The translations under genes were made by a program, and so were the position numbers. A stretch of 64,000 nt of DNA, taken from the NCBI GenBank assembly GCA_006384855.1, contig VCJN01001789.1:62001-126000 (forward strand). Direction: 5' to 3'. Shown piece after piece: positions 33,295 through 45,339 of this stretch. The stretch's first letter is position 1. The number at the start of each line of letters is the position of its first letter. The notes under the pieces were generated by a model. The model saw only the letters and a list, made by a program, of their open reading frames with translations, made no database searches and was not told the origin of the DNA. This stretch comes from Tetraselmis striata. Taxonomy: Eukaryota; Chlorophyta; Chlorodendrophyceae; Chlorodendrales; Chlorodendraceae.

Positions 33295-35220
33295 GGGGGG
33301 GGGGGGTGCATCTGCAGAGGTCAATATGTGATACATTCTCACCGACATAAGTGGAAAAGAAGTGGGTGGGTGGGGGGGGGGGGGGGGGCAAGGTGGCCGT
33401 CTTGACACTGCCTGACAGTGGCGGCGGCGCTCCGGCCATTCGGCGCGTTGGCAGGCGGTGGTGACGGAGGGCGTGACGCTCAACACGCTCGGCGACGAGA
33501 AGCCCACGACCCCGAGCGCGGTGAACCCCACAGTGAGCAGCGCCGGCAGCATGGACCGCGCGGCCAGCAGCAGCAGCCCCAGCCGCATCTCCCTGGACCG
33601 CCGGACCACGATGTCCAAGCGCGAGTCGGCGGGCGGAGCGGCGGGCGCCGAGGCGGTGACGACGGCGGCGGTGGAGGCGGTGGTGGAGGCCGCCGAGGAC
33701 GGCGACCCCACCGCCCTCTTCTTTGTGGGCCGGCTGCAGTCCGGGGGGGTCACGAGCGGGCGGCGCGTCTTCTCCACCAACGGCGGCTCCACCGCCTTCA
33801 CGCGCAGCATCGGCGACAAGGACGCCGGGCCGATCATCATCTCCAAGCCCGAAATCAACACCCTGGAGGCGCCGGTGCAGGTGGCGCCCCGGCATCCCCC
33901 CCCCCCCCCCCCCCCCCCCCTTTTCTTCTATCCCTTCCGCCTTATTCCTATGCAACCCCAGCATGGCGTAACTCCTTTGAAATTATAAGAGATGACGTAA
34001 AGGAAGGCTTAACATTCCTGACCTAGAACGAAAGGCGCACAACAAAAGATTCAAAACAAATTGCAGTACTTAATAATTGAAGTATTAATATAATAGCATG
34101 AATTACAGAAAACACACGGACATTAGGAAAAAAGCCAAAACGCCATTAGCAAGAGTCGGCAGAGGGGGGGGAGAAAGGGAAATAGGGTGGAAGGGGCGGA
34201 TTAGGGCTTAGTGCTAGGGTTTCGAACCACCGCGCCGGTTCACAGCCCTAAATAACAAAGGCACCACCCGTACCGCAATGCCAATCGCCAAAGCAAGGAC
34301 CTGCGGACGCCATGTGGGCGCCCTGACTTGGCCAGTTACCCCACCCCGTCCATGCCAACGTTCCTTAATGCTAATGCAACTGCGTGAGGGCGGTCATCTC
34401 GGCGACAGTGCACCCCCAGGCAGGCTCCCATCCAGACAGGTTGCCGCCAGCAACTGAGCCTATACCACCCTGGCGCGACCGCCTGACGCCCCCCGCAGCC
34501 GGGGACCCGCTGCATCATCGGCTCCGACGGCCTGTGGGACGTTTTCACCACCCCGGAGGCGCACAAAGCGATCGCCAAGCTGGACGTCGCCAAGGCCGCC
34601 GCCAAGCTGGCCACGGCACGCCCCGTTCTCATCGCCCCCCCCCCCACCCCTCCCCCCACCCCCCTTGCCGCTATGTGCTTGCGCCGGCCCCGGTCAAGGG
34701 AGAAATTATCACATCGATTCTTCTAAGCTTCAACCCCGCTTTGAGTATTTCTACATGAATGTTTTTGACCCCTCCCCCCCCCAACATACACACGCACACA
34801 CACAACCCACATTCATCACGTGAACATCTCTCGGAGTGTGCCACAAGAAACTGTGCACATACGGACTCAATGTCGCAAAACAATTCATTACCTTCGGACC
34901 CGCAAAACCGATAAAGTGTCACAATGTATCTACTTATGAAGTCCGTGGTGCTCGATGGGATTGTTCCCTCCCGAGATTGCGCTTGGCTCACCCCCCCCCC
35001 CCCCCCCCCCAACCCCCCCCGCCTTCGTTGATGCAATGCGCAGGAGGCGAAGACGCGCCGGACCTACCGTGGCTTCTCGCCCGACGACATCACGGTGCTC
35101 GTGGTGGACATCACCGACCAGTCGGCGGCGCCGGTGACCGCGAAGAAGGTGCACGACCGGCCGGCGATGGGCGACGAAGAACAGCCGTCGGGGTGCTTCT
35201 GCTTCAAGAAGAGCAAATAG
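29390..35220 (+). CDS. PPM/PP2C-type Ser/Thr protein phosphatase with long insert
   Basis: Mn/Mg-dependent protein phosphatase. Exons: 29390-29554, 29921-30225, 30747-31037, 31582-31756, 32043-32135, 32254-32391, 32528-32596, 33455-33880, 34499-34615, 35044-35220; 651 aa, all joins in frame. Catalytic motifs in order: NED (32-34), CDGHGG (57-62), WVGDSRA (178-184), SRDHRPD (201-207), FTRSIGD (about 525), GSDGLWDVF (562-570), DDITVLVVD (607-615). About 310 residues, mostly Ser/Gly/Arg-rich and likely disordered, are inserted between the DHRPD and TRSIGD motifs. The protein ends in GCFCFKKSK, a Cys/Lys tail that might be lipidated (inference). Introns 3-9 have C runs near the donor; the donor of the last intron is GC. 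The start of exon 6 is less sure than the rest. Substrate unknown. Confidence 0.9.
30353..30515 (-). repeat. MITE family A, copy 4 (163 bp)
   Basis: Minus orientation: GTGCCGGCTCGCCTATAAGA at one end, with GCTTGCATGCAATATG and TTGGACCTCCGGCAGGCAGG inside. Sits in intron 2 of the PP2C gene. Confidence 0.7.
31333..31501 (+). repeat. MITE family A, copy 5 (169 bp)
   Basis: GGGCGCCGGCGCACC at the left, CCGCGCCGACCCC at the right, with GAAGAACATGCGCT and CTACATCTGACCTTTGGACA inside. Sits in intron 3 of the PP2C gene. Confidence 0.75.
31790..31826. repeat. (CA)n microsatellite
   Basis: Run of CA dinucleotides in intron 4 of the PP2C gene, just after the donor-side C tract. Confidence 0.9.
32876..33050 (+). 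repeat. MITE family B, copy 1 (~175 bp)
   Basis: Begins ACACCGTCCACGG and ends GTTTGTACGGTGTGC, so the tips form an imperfect ACACCGT inverted repeat. Inside: AATGAATTGTTTT, GTGATGTATTCGTTATACAT, GGGGTCAAAAAGG. Matches 62667-62843 in inverse orientation. In intron 7 of the PP2C gene, 20 bp before a family A copy. Confidence 0.65.
33071..33241 (-). repeat. MITE family A, copy 6 (171 bp)
   Basis: Minus orientation: GGGTGCCGGCGCACCAATGA at one end and GCCGCCGGCCACC at the other, with GAAGAACATCCGCTGTGGG and CTATGACCTCTGCCAGGCAG inside. The best-preserved left end of the family. Confidence 0.8.
33247..33292. repeat. (TG)n microsatellite
   Basis: Long TG run immediately beside family A copy 6, intron 7 of the PP2C gene. 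Confidence 0.9.
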
Positions 35221-35577
35221 CAAATAGCAAATAGCGCCGCCCTCCCTACTCCCCGTATGCCACTCCATGCACGCCCTACCCGCAGCCTGATGTGACCTCT
35301 TTAATCCGCCTATGTTGTCATGTACGTGCTCGAGTGGATTTAAACCTACGGCTGTGGTGGCCGGGCACGCTCGATTTTTCCATCCGCCGCAGTGGGTATA
35401 GCTGGTGGCTCTTTGAGCTACGGCTGCCGGCGCGGGAATCATGAGAATCATGAGGAGAGCCCCATTAAACTCATGGCCGTCTTTCTTTTGTACCGCGACA
35501 ATCGCACCCCCCGAAAACACGGCGCTTAAGAACCCGACCTACATGTCAACCAACATGGGACGAAAGCAATATGAATA

Positions 35578-35579
<2 letters not shown>

Positions 35580-35616
<37 letters not shown>
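35580..35616. repeat. (AT)n microsatellite
   Basis: TATATA run next to a damaged family A copy. Confidence 0.9.
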
Positions 35617-35618
<2 letters not shown>

Positions 35619-35624
35619 ATGACC

Positions 35625-35724
35625 TGTATATGAATATAGGTCAGTCCTATAGGTCCCTATAGGTGGCATGCAAGCACAAAGCGGGGCATAAAGCAAGGTT
35701 CTTTGCGGGCGACTCGGCACCCGC
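35625..35724 (-). repeat. MITE family A, copy 7 (partial)
   Basis: Minus orientation: GGGTGCCGAGTCGCCCGCAA, then CAAAGCGGGG and TGCTTGCATGCCACC. The other half is missing, with the AT microsatellite at its place. Confidence 0.6.
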
Positions 35725-38166
35725 ACTAGGTGAGACCCGAATAAATTTCCGACGGTGGGCGGCTGAGCCAGGCGGGGCTTGACTCTGATTCGATCATGCC
35801 TTCGCTCACTGGGGCTAGTGGGCGAGTTTGGTGTATTCGGTCCAGAACAACAACTCTAACAGCATGCAGGACTTGATGGACTGCAGGGACAACAGTATGA
35901 TGGACCGCACAGCTACACGCTGAATCAGCCGTACTCTTATGTTAGTTGGCAGCACATTCCGGGTTGACGATACGAAATAAGTTGTGTTCCAAGGGGCGGG
36001 AAAGGAGGGATCCAGCAGGGTCTCTGCTCCAACCTGCACGCCGGCAACAGCCGGAAAGGAATCTGGCCTTGCCTTGGGGGCGGGAGAGGCGTACATGTGA
36101 ATACCAAAGCGGGCCTTGTTGCAGCGCGTCGCTGTTTTATTGCTGATGGAGTCTGACCCAGTCCGTATTCATAGCGTCACGCATGGAGCGACTGAAGATA
36201 CCCGCCGGAAGGGTGTCGGACAGCCAGTCACTACTCACGTCCGATATTAGATATAATCATATGTGCACTACGATGGGCCGTGAAAACACCGAATCTACAC
36301 TTCCCGTGGAAATTCAAGCGGAATTCTACGCGGTGCACTATCTGATGGTGCTACAGGACATTAATACAATAAAGCACTGTCAGTGCCGCGGGGGCGTCTC
36401 TTCTTTTAGCGACTGCATATCCGGGTGCGGCAGTTAAGTTGCCAGGTTGCGGGCGCGCTTCATCCCATGCGTGATGGCCCGCCTGTCACTACCGCCTTCC
36501 AATTGTCTTCGATGTAATTATCTCCATACATGAGCATTTCGATGTCAAACCTCTCCAGAGCATTTCTAATGATCGTTCGGCCATGTATATATAATATACG
36601 TCATGCGCGATGATATACCGGAAATCTGACGATATTGCATATTACCCGAGTGCATTTTTTGTGCGACAAAGCCGACCTGCACGCCATGCAGCAAGTACTG
36701 CGGCGCGAACGGCAACCTCGACGACCTCATTGCCACTCGGCCAGTGACCCTAGTCTTGAACAGGCAAGACATGGAAACCCGCAGGATTAAGAACCCGCAC
36801 CACGGCGACTGCGAGTGAGTGCGCGGTGGAAGCAGCAACAAAGAATCTCACCCGTAACAGTACGGTACATAATCCTTACTACCGTACGACTGCTCGCCGC
36901 GTCGTCTCATCACCGGTACTCGTATCAGGTACCAGTACCGCTACGAGTCCTCTACCTGTACCTGCCTGACTGCTGCCGCCCTCAGAAGGGGGGGGGGGGG
37001 GGGGGGGGGCGCTCCCTCTTGGCCACTTTTGGTTTATCCAGGATGCCAAGATGCCCAAAATCCATATCGCGTGGCTTCTACGAGACTCGAGGAAATATAC
37101 ATGCAGTATGCACATCGGCGGTATATGGGCGCATGCAATAAATACGTACCTACAGCGTACTATAAAGATTAAATACAGAGGCAATTAAAAAATCACGCGA
37201 GAAACCCGGAAATCAAGCCCTCTAGCACTACTTACGAGTACTATCTAGGGAGGCAATTCATTTTTCTATAAATGTAATAGAAAATGTCGGCGGGTCTGCG
37301 TTTCAGAAAGTTGTCGCCAAGTGTGTTTCTATTCCGGGACATGCAGTCGCTACTAATGTGAAAAAATAGTCGCGGTTTTTTATGTAAAAAACAATTATCG
37401 TCGCTGCTTTGCGATTTTTGATAGTTCGCGGTCGGTACAAGCCTCCCGCTCGATCTTCCCTGGCTTGCTGCAGACAAGTCTTCCGGCGATAGTAGGGCAG
37501 CGGCTGGAAGTTTGTGCGGCTTACTTCGCGGCCGACTGCGGTGCTCATGTCCGCGAGACCGATTCGTTTCTTGCCAAATGGACAAATGCCCCTATCCGTT
37601 GCTGAGGAACTAGAGACGCTAGAGTGATGGAGTCTGGACTTGGGGGCACACAATGTTGTACACTGTCCGCTCAACAAGGGTGGGGCGGGTCCATTACTCA
37701 ACCGTCATTGCCCCAATGCAACTTCACGGAGCAACTCGCGGGGGAGCAAAGCATAGGGTGCATACACCCGGCCATCAAAGTAGATCATGCAACAGGCCCA
37801 GCGGCTCCATGACGGCGGGCAGTCCAGCGTCTAGCGTATGGCGATACGGCTCTGCGCAGAAAGAAGCTGTAGCGCACTTCAAATTATCTGAGAACAGGTA
37901 AACCTCTCAACCAATCCAGGGCTTGGCAAGGGAATCCAGTTTTTCCCATACCAGCCACGGCCCGGACCGGCTTTTCCTGGGGAAGGGCGTGGGGGCGGGG
38001 GCAGGGGGGGCAGTTGATCATCGACTCGGGTGGTGCCTACTCTTCAGCTCTTCCTGCGCGCTGATGTTCCTCAGCTGCCTCGTGTGTCAGCGGCACCGCC
38101 CGTGGGAAACGAGGGAAATGCTTGTTCAAATGTTCAGTGCCGACACATCGTCTCATGGAGCGGCTG

Positions 38167-38169
38167 GCA

Positions 38170-38195
<26 letters not shown>
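38167..38195. repeat. (GA)n microsatellite
   Basis: AGAGAG run of about 28 bp in the gene-poor region. Confidence 0.9.
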
Positions 38196-38200
<5 letters not shown>

Positions 38201-39184
38201 GATGGGGGGCTCGCAGAGATTGACTGACCGAAATTCGATAGAATGATGTCTCCCGCAAGCAATGCTGCGGTACACCGCGCCGTGCCTAATGGGCGCCATC
38301 AAGAGCTGCCAAGTACTCACGGCGGAGGGGCTGGTCCGCAGGCAGCACACACGGCGCGATTGCGGCAGTCGACCGCCCTCACCACACCCGCAAGCAGCCC
38401 CCAGATGGTCCAGCAGCCCACCCAGATGTTCCAGGCTGTGCCAGTCACAGGCGGGACTCGGAGCGCGCGGGATTTGGTCGCAGATTCCCGTGATGATGTC
38501 CAGCAGTTGTTGGATGGAAAACAACTGGCATAACAAGGCCCGCATTTACACATGTGGGTGCCATGAGAGTCAACCTCATGCCCACCAGCTGCAGGGAAAC
38601 GCAACGCTCACAAGGCTGCAGAGGCGCACCTTTGCTGGGGGTTCCATCTTCCGTGCGCCCACTGGCCACCTGGCCGCCCCATCGCCGCTCGCCGGTGAAC
38701 GCAAAATCACGCCCTGCACGCGCCCACCGTATAGCCCCATCCCCTATATCCCTCACAGCGTGTACCCCTCACATGCCGTTTTAGTTTGCCGTGTCTTATT
38801 CCGCTTGCCATACCCAATGTACCTTGCAGGTTCGTCTTCAACAGATGGCGGCCCCGTTTTCCTTGCAGGTACATGCCTAATCGGGCCTGCGCGTGGGTTA
38901 CATGCCCCACCCCGTGTGGCTTGCCTCACGTCAGCCCCTTCCACTCTCCGAGCTGCCCACTGTGCGAGCTACCCAGAGTCAGGCCGCCGCACCGGTAGCG
39001 CCCACTCAAGCTTACATACAGCGCAGCTTAGTAGCCCGCCCTCCGTAGTTCCCGCTGCGGATCCAGAGGTGCGCTGGGAACCATCACCCGGCTGAGGCCC
39101 GCGCACAGCCTGGGGTGCTACCGATATCGCCGCCGCTGCCTCCGATATTGCCTGGGCAGCTGTCATTCCCTTGGCAGTGCCGCC

Positions 39185-40743
39185 TCACTCCTCGGGGTCC
39201 ATCATGAAGATATCCGAGCCCTGCGTGAGGAAGAGCAGGAACAGAAACGCCCCCCTGGCTCCCAGGGAGGCCGGCGCAGATTCCATCAGTCTCAGCCCCA
39301 GGCACATGCACATCCGTGGGAATGGTGTTCAGCACTCCAGGGGGGAGGGGGTTGGGGGGGGGAGGGGGGGCGCTCACGTGGCCTCCTCTGGTGTGAGGGG
39401 TGTGCCGATGCCCGGGAAGTCCACGGCTGCGAGAATCCCCTGACGCGCAGGGCGGCAACCGGTAGGACGTCAGCTGCTGCTTCGGGAGGGGGCGCTCATG
39501 CACGGGCGCCAGCGCAGTAATAAAAACGCAGCGATTGAGAATTCGAGGCTTATGATGCGGGTTTATATTGGTGCGTTGGCACTCGCGTACGTCTACAATT
39601 TCATTGCGGAAGGGTGATAAAGCATTGTGTGTTGTGGACCCGGGGGGGGGGGGGGGGGTAAGATGGCACCTTGCCGGTGACGCCCTCCACGATTAGGGAG
39701 CCCGAGAAGGCGAGGCAGAGAAGGCTATCGACGATGTACTCCACGGAGGAGCCCATCCACTTCCATACCTCCACGTCTGCGCGGCGCCTCGGCCACAGCC
39801 CCGGCTGGAACGCCGCCACGGCGAGCAGCACAGCCAGCAGGATGATCTCCGGCTCCATCTGCGCAAGCCCTACCCCGATGGAGCCGCCGAGCGACGCGAC
39901 GCAGCCCTTTCCGGAAACCTTCTCGCCCATCAGCGCGGCGCCGAAGCAGATGACGGTCAGCCGGCGCGCAAAGAGCTTCTGAGCGCGGGTGACGCCGGTC
40001 GCCCGGTCCTGCGCGCGCACCGAAGCTCGCATAAACGCTTCCCGGAAGGCGCTGCTGTCGCCGCCGCTGCCGCTGCTGCTCAGCGGCAACGATGATGGGG
40101 CTTGTATAGGGACTGGGGAAGGCCCCGCCGCGTCCTCCGAGCCGCCGCCCTCCGCATCCTTGTTTTTGCCAAAGCTGGTGTACACGCGATGGTAGCCCAC
40201 GCGAACCACCGGCCTGCGAGGGACGGAGGGCCGACACCGGGCATCAGGCCAGCTCCGCACGGCGCCCCTACTCCCGAGTACTGGGGTGCCAACATCAGCA
40301 CGGAAAGGGGGTGGGAGGCTTTCTCGTCTGGCCCGTGGCACCTGGTGGCCGGAAACGGGCCTACGGCCGACAGCTCGTCTCCCGCGCTCGTCACGGTTAG
40401 TTGGGCGTCGAAGAAATCGGGGGACGCGCAGGGCATCATGCAGGGAGCGCCGAATCTTCACCGTGTCAGCTAGAGGGCGCCGTGAGCCGCGAGATCGGAT
40501 ATTTGGCTTGTTCATGTGTCGAGTGGGTATGTTGAGAGGGGCGGGAAAGAGGGCTGCCGACGAGGTGGGTGGGTCGAACAGGGGGGGGGGGGGGACTTAC
40601 CGCCCGGTGGTCGATGCGATACCCGGCCGATATCCCCCCCGCCGCACTGTTGCCAGCGGCTGCCCCCCAGGCAGCGCCACGCGAGGCTGCGGTCGGCTTG
40701 GGCGGTTCAGCGCCGCGGCGGTGTGCTGCAGTGCCATCATCAT
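39185..40743 (-). CDS. PSBS: PsbS-like photosystem II 22 kDa protein, plastid-targeted
   Basis: LHC-superfamily four-helix protein resembling PsbS, the sensor of energy-dependent quenching in thylakoids. Exons on minus: 40743-40601, 40213-39670, 39439-39378, 39290-39185; 284 aa. Residues 1 to about 60 look like a plastid transit peptide (MMMALQHTAAALNRPSRPQP). The first repeat has FGAALMGEKVSGKGCVASL followed by a second helix after QMEPEIILLAVLLAVAAF. The second repeat has LCLAFSGSLIVEGVTGKGIL and a last helix (GARGAFLFLLFLTQGSD). The twofold GE..(T/S)GKG signature is the PsbS mark. The positions of the two lumenal pH-sensing glutamates (spinach E122, E226) appear to be Ser and Pro here, so classic pH sensing may be lost. 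Divergent from the GST gene. Alternative: another LHC-like stress protein. Confidence 0.7.
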
Positions 40744-41696
40744 CCCCGAATAGTCACTAAAGTCGTTGGTTTATCGCCGTTCAGGGCGCCAGATATTTTG
40801 GGGGAAATCCGCCCAGGCTGGGGTTGTGTTCCCAACCCCCGCGCGGATGTATCCCAAGCAGTTGCCGGAGAAGTTTCAAATGTGCCGCGAGCGTGTCTCC
40901 CCACCGGGTGCCCTGGCCTGGGGCCGATAAGCTCTCTTTACGGCTGCGCTGGACTGGCGCTCGTAGGCTGCGGGTGGGCTGCAACGTTGCGACTGCCGGA
41001 AAGGTTTGTCCCGCAGTCGCCCAGGTCGTCTTGTTTTATTCCACGACAGGGCGGGGACGCACCAAAATCGTCGGATGACGTCAGCACCGCCCTACCCCGC
41101 GTACCGGTGTAAAGGGTTACTTCGTACCGTAGGGGAGGGCCCCGCCCGCGCGTCTCGCGCGATGACGACACAATTATCGCGAGGTGGAATTCTGGACCAA
41201 TCCACCGAGATCCAGATTTCAAAATTTAGATCTTATTGTAATCGCAGTTACGGTCAGCGAGGTGCGGTATGGGATCGGCCCATCCACAGCGGACCGCCAG
41301 CTTGGCGGCCAGATGGAACGCCACGACGAAACCATCCCGCCCCGCCATCAGCGGCGCGCGCAGTGAGGCGGCGAGTAGCGACAATACCCGATACCCGTCG
41401 TTCCTGTACGTAGAGACGGCGCAAAGCGAAATCGAGATATCAGCAGCGGCCGCAACACACGACGTCGCAGCGCGAGCGTGACCACAATATTAGCAACCAC
41501 CCCAGGTAGCGACCATAGCGTCCCTGGACATTATCCCTGCAGCCAAACCCACACCATAGCCGAAATAGCTCAAATCCTCACCACGGCTGGCGATTTTTAG
41601 GTAGAGTGCGCGACGTCTTCGGCAGACAGATCTTCTCTTGGCTCCCACTTGCTGCTCCCTCATCGCCCCGTTCCACGTCCGATCACGTCGGCCACA
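40744..41696. promoter_or_regulatory. Divergent promoter region, PsbS-like / GST
   Basis: About 0.95 kb between two divergent plastid-protein genes. No further gene recognised; moderately AT-rich around 41,180-41,260. Confidence 0.4.
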
Positions 41697-43899
41697 ATGG
41701 TCGCCACGCTAGCCAAAGCAGCCACCGTTGCAGGCGTACGCGCGTGCGATACGCGCAGCGCGCCCCTGCGTTCAGTACGGCCCCCCTTCGCCCGCGTGGC
41801 TCCCCGCACCAGGCACCACGTCCGCACGGCGGCACGCGCGGCGTCTATCGAGACGGCGCTGCCTTCGGTGGACTGGGCGGCCCTTTCCGCGGCGGAGCAG
41901 GCTCAGCTCGAAGGCTACACGCTGCGCCCCGGGCAGGTGCCCAGCAGCAGCCCCACCGCGCAGCAGCTACCCACCACCCCCGATGTGGAGAGCACCAAGC
42001 GCGTCCTGCTGTACAGGTGTGCGTCGCTGCCAGGCCCCGTAGATGCACCTGCACGAGTCGGGCTTTTAGAATTTGCTGTATTGTCGTCACTCGTCACTCG
42101 AATCCCATGACAGTCGTCTGTCGACTGCGCAAAAAACAACGTTCTGCTAGCACTCATTCTGCTTGTACCTGTAGTCGCTAACAATCAGTTGTCCTTATTA
42201 TTCGACTAATTCCGTGTATTAAAGTCAAAGTTTGAGATGGTACATAGTTTCTTGCGATTATTATATAGCTCTTATACTTGCTCCGATATGGACGAGTAGT
42301 TATCGCATCCAGCGGTGTGCAAGCTGATGTGCGCGGGCTGGCCGCAGGGACACCAACGCATGGTGCCCCTTCTGCGAGCGCGTGTGGTTTGCGCTGCTGG
42401 AGAAAGGCATCGAGTTCGACACCGTGTTTATCGACCTGGGCGCCAAGCCGGAGTGGTACCTGGAAATGGTGCCGACCGGCATGGTGCCCGCGGCGCGAAT
42501 CGACGGCGACCTTGTGTACGAGAGTGCCGACATCCTGGCCAAGCTGGAGGCGGCATATCCGTCGCCACCGCTGCTGCCCGCCTCTGACGACCCGCTAGCA
42601 GAGCGCGCCAAGGTGGGGGCACAAACGCCCCCGTTGTGAACCCCCTTGTTGCATCACGAGAGACTCGCGCACTCTGTCCAATCACCCTTGACCAAAGGCC
42701 CTGCGGGGGGGAGGGGTACTGGCGACCCGACATGATGGACTCTGGTGCGCAACATGCAGAGCTGGAGAGCTGAGTTGATGAATTGCCTGTGCAGGAGCTG
42801 CTGGATGCGTGCGATAATGCCGGCATCGGCGGCGCAGGCTACACGTACCTGGCGGGGCGGCGGCTGGGAGCGGGTGCCGAGGAGGAGCAGCCCAGCCTGG
42901 AGGAGCTGCGCGCCGCCTTTGAGGCCAAGCTGGGCGAGATGGAAGCCGCGCTGGGGGAGCACCCCGGCCCCTTTTTCCTGCCGGAGCTCAGCATGGTGGA
43001 CATCATGTACACGCCGCCGCTGATGCGGCTCGCCGCCAACATGCCCGGCTTGCGTGGCTTCTCGCTGACGGACAACCCGTCGTTCCCGCGGGTCGGTGCC
43101 TGGGTGGAGGCCATCTCCGCGAGGCCATCCTACGCCGCCATCTCCTCCGACCCCGACACGCTGCGCCTGCTGTTCGGCAAGGTGTTCGGTATGCGCGCGG
43201 CCGCGGAGGCCACCCCGGGCGCCGATGCCCTTGAAGCCGGCGCCAAGCTGAGCGCCAACCACGCTGCTGTGGTGGCGGACGTGCTCAAAAACTCTGGGCT
43301 GGGGAGCGGCGAGGGCGACTACACAGAGAGCGCGGTGGAGGTAGGCACGCGTTGCTAGCAGAGAGAAGGGGGGAGGAAGGGGCGGAGGGGGGTGGCGACC
43401 TCCAGCACGTGCACATGCACATGCACATTCTGCTTGTTGTCTCAGTGTACAGATAAAGCCGACAGGCAGACCACACCCCCTCCAGAGAGAAGAGACCAAT
43501 TCGTTTCCAACACAATCAAAAGGGGAATCACGGTCTTTGACGCAAACCATGCTTCTACATGCAGAAGAACTCCGATGATTTCCTTGTCACCTACATACAG
43601 ATGTGTGACACGAGGATGCATACCTGTGAGGGGTCCTCACAAGTGTGTGTGCTTGTGTGCAGGTGGCTGTGTATAACCTGGCGGCAGGCTTGCTGGGCAA
43701 GCCACTGCAGCAAGCGGAGGTGCCCGAGGACGCCAGCAAGGAGGAGAAGCAGGCGGCGCAGCGCCGTCTGGCGGCGGTCGCCGCGGCCAGCCTCGCCTTC
43801 CTCCGCAATCGTGTGAGCGCGCCGCGCGACATGAGCGCCGCTGCAGCGGCGGCATTCCGGGCGGAGGCGGACCGGCAGCTGACGGCATTGTACGCATAG
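41697..43899 (+). CDS. Plastid-targeted glutathione S-transferase-like protein (Cys-type)
   Basis: GST with a redox-active cysteine motif, like the lambda/DHAR/omega classes. Exons: 41697-42016, 42348-42612, 42795-43340, 43663-43899; 455 aa. The N-terminus (MVATLAKAATVAGVRACDTR) looks like a plastid transit peptide. The thioredoxin-fold half begins TKRVLLYRDTNAWCPFCERV, with CPFC at 113-116, and continues ALLEKGIEFDTVFIDLGAKP and DLVYESADILAKLE. The helical half has FFLPELSMVDIMYTPPLMRL. About 150 residues follow the usual GST end (KLSANHAAVVADVLKNSGLG onward), a helical alanine-rich extension of unknown role. The introns lack the C runs common in neighbouring genes. Confidence 0.85.
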
Positions 43900-45339
43900 G
43901 TGGACATCCTGTCAATGGTCCACCGGGCCAGATGTAGTGGCCATAAGCATAGGCTGTTTGAGCACATTAGATTGCCATCCTAACGCTGAAGTCGCATTAT
44001 CTGGGGTCATTGCGTTAAATTGTTTGTTGTCATGATGGTCACATGCCTGCTCCGCCCCAGGCAGCGCAATGTGGGTATACATAAGATGTGACACCGGTAC
44101 ACGTATTAGTAGTGGCAGTGATAGTTTCAATACTCGTAGTGTCCATGTAGTGCACAACACGCACTCAGAATGTAAGAAGGGTTCGTTGACGTTTCTCATG
44201 AGACTGTGCAGCTTCGGTAGGTCAGCCAACGCTCGCTTCTTCGCATGGATCGCTCCGCATGATATCCTTGCGACAGGTGCACTGGCTCGGCATTGCGCCT
44301 CAATAGCCCCCGAATCTTTTTTTCGAGCCTGGTATCAGGGGATAGATCTAGCGTGATTCATCTTGCGTTCTGCGCAACTACAGGAGCGGCGGCGTTCGTT
44401 GACAGTATGATGTGTTTATGAAGTGTTTATGTTTATTTTATGTGTTTATGTTTTGATGGATATATATAGTGATGTGTTTGTGTTTATGTGTTTATGGCTT
44501 TATGCGTACAGCAATTTTCAGCGCGGATAAAATGTTGGAATACGTTGCCGCGCCGCCAGTGGATGAACTATGCCATGAATCGTCTTGGTTTCGGAGCCTT
44601 ATCCCTTGATATGCTGATATTAGACCGGGTTTTAGGTCTACTTGCGGCCGGCGAGAGGCCGCTGGCATTGGCGATTAAGTCATGACACGCGTCCTGTTTT
44701 CGATATTTTACGCCTGCTGATATGAAATTATTGCGTGAAATCATGGACGATGGGCCTTTCAGGAGATAATTCGGCTTCTCGGGGCACTGAGGATTAAAAA
44801 TTGTGGATTTATGATTGCCGTCGACTGAAATGCAGGGTATATTATAGCGCTAACGGTGTGAATTACAAAATGCTAGTAACAAATCCACCGCGAAAAGCAG
44901 TAGTCACTGATTCTTCTGGCGATACCCTGTATATTAACAACAGGATGCCGCTTTCAAGTAAAGCTGCCAGAAACAGCCGCCGATAATCCTTACTAGTATT
45001 ACCTATACGACCTACCGCACATCTCAACATTACCTGACATGCTAATGCTACCAGTATCCATTACTTCTGTAATCACTGTCCGCGGTACTGGTACAGGCGG
45101 GTAGCGACGAGGTAGTCGGCGCCGCCGGTGTATTTTCGCTTACACGTGCGGACAACTACAGTTACAAGTATCTGTACGTTTGGCACCGCAACTCAATCAC
45201 GGACGAGGGTCTCGCGTTGGCCCGGCACCTGGCAGCGCGTGTCCACCCGTGCTGGGACACTGGGCCTGTTTGTCGGATGCATCAGCGCCTAACACGGAGG
45301 TACGGCTTGATGCGAGCTCGCTAGGCGACGATATACTTG
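43900..45339. other. Intergenic region
   Basis: About 1.4 kb with no gene recognised. Holds a degenerate GTTTAT-type tandem tract at about 44,405-44,500 and, near 44,985, an AATCCTTACTA motif shared with several other intergenic sites. Confidence 0.4.
44405..44500. repeat. Degenerate GTTTATG tandem repeat
   Basis: Repeated TGTGTTTATG and GTGTTTATGT phrases in an otherwise non-coding stretch. Confidence 0.6.

Larger units (their letters stand above)
35221..39184. other. Region without a recognised gene
   Basis: Almost 4 kb between the PP2C and PsbS-like genes. Contains an AT microsatellite, a partial MITE, a G run at 36,987-37,009 and a GA microsatellite. A frame at about 36,660-36,818 reads TPCSKYCGANGNLDDLIA and ends in TGA; it has paired cysteines but no family I know. 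The minus frames at 38.2-38.6 kb are not recognisable either. Confidence 0.4.
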
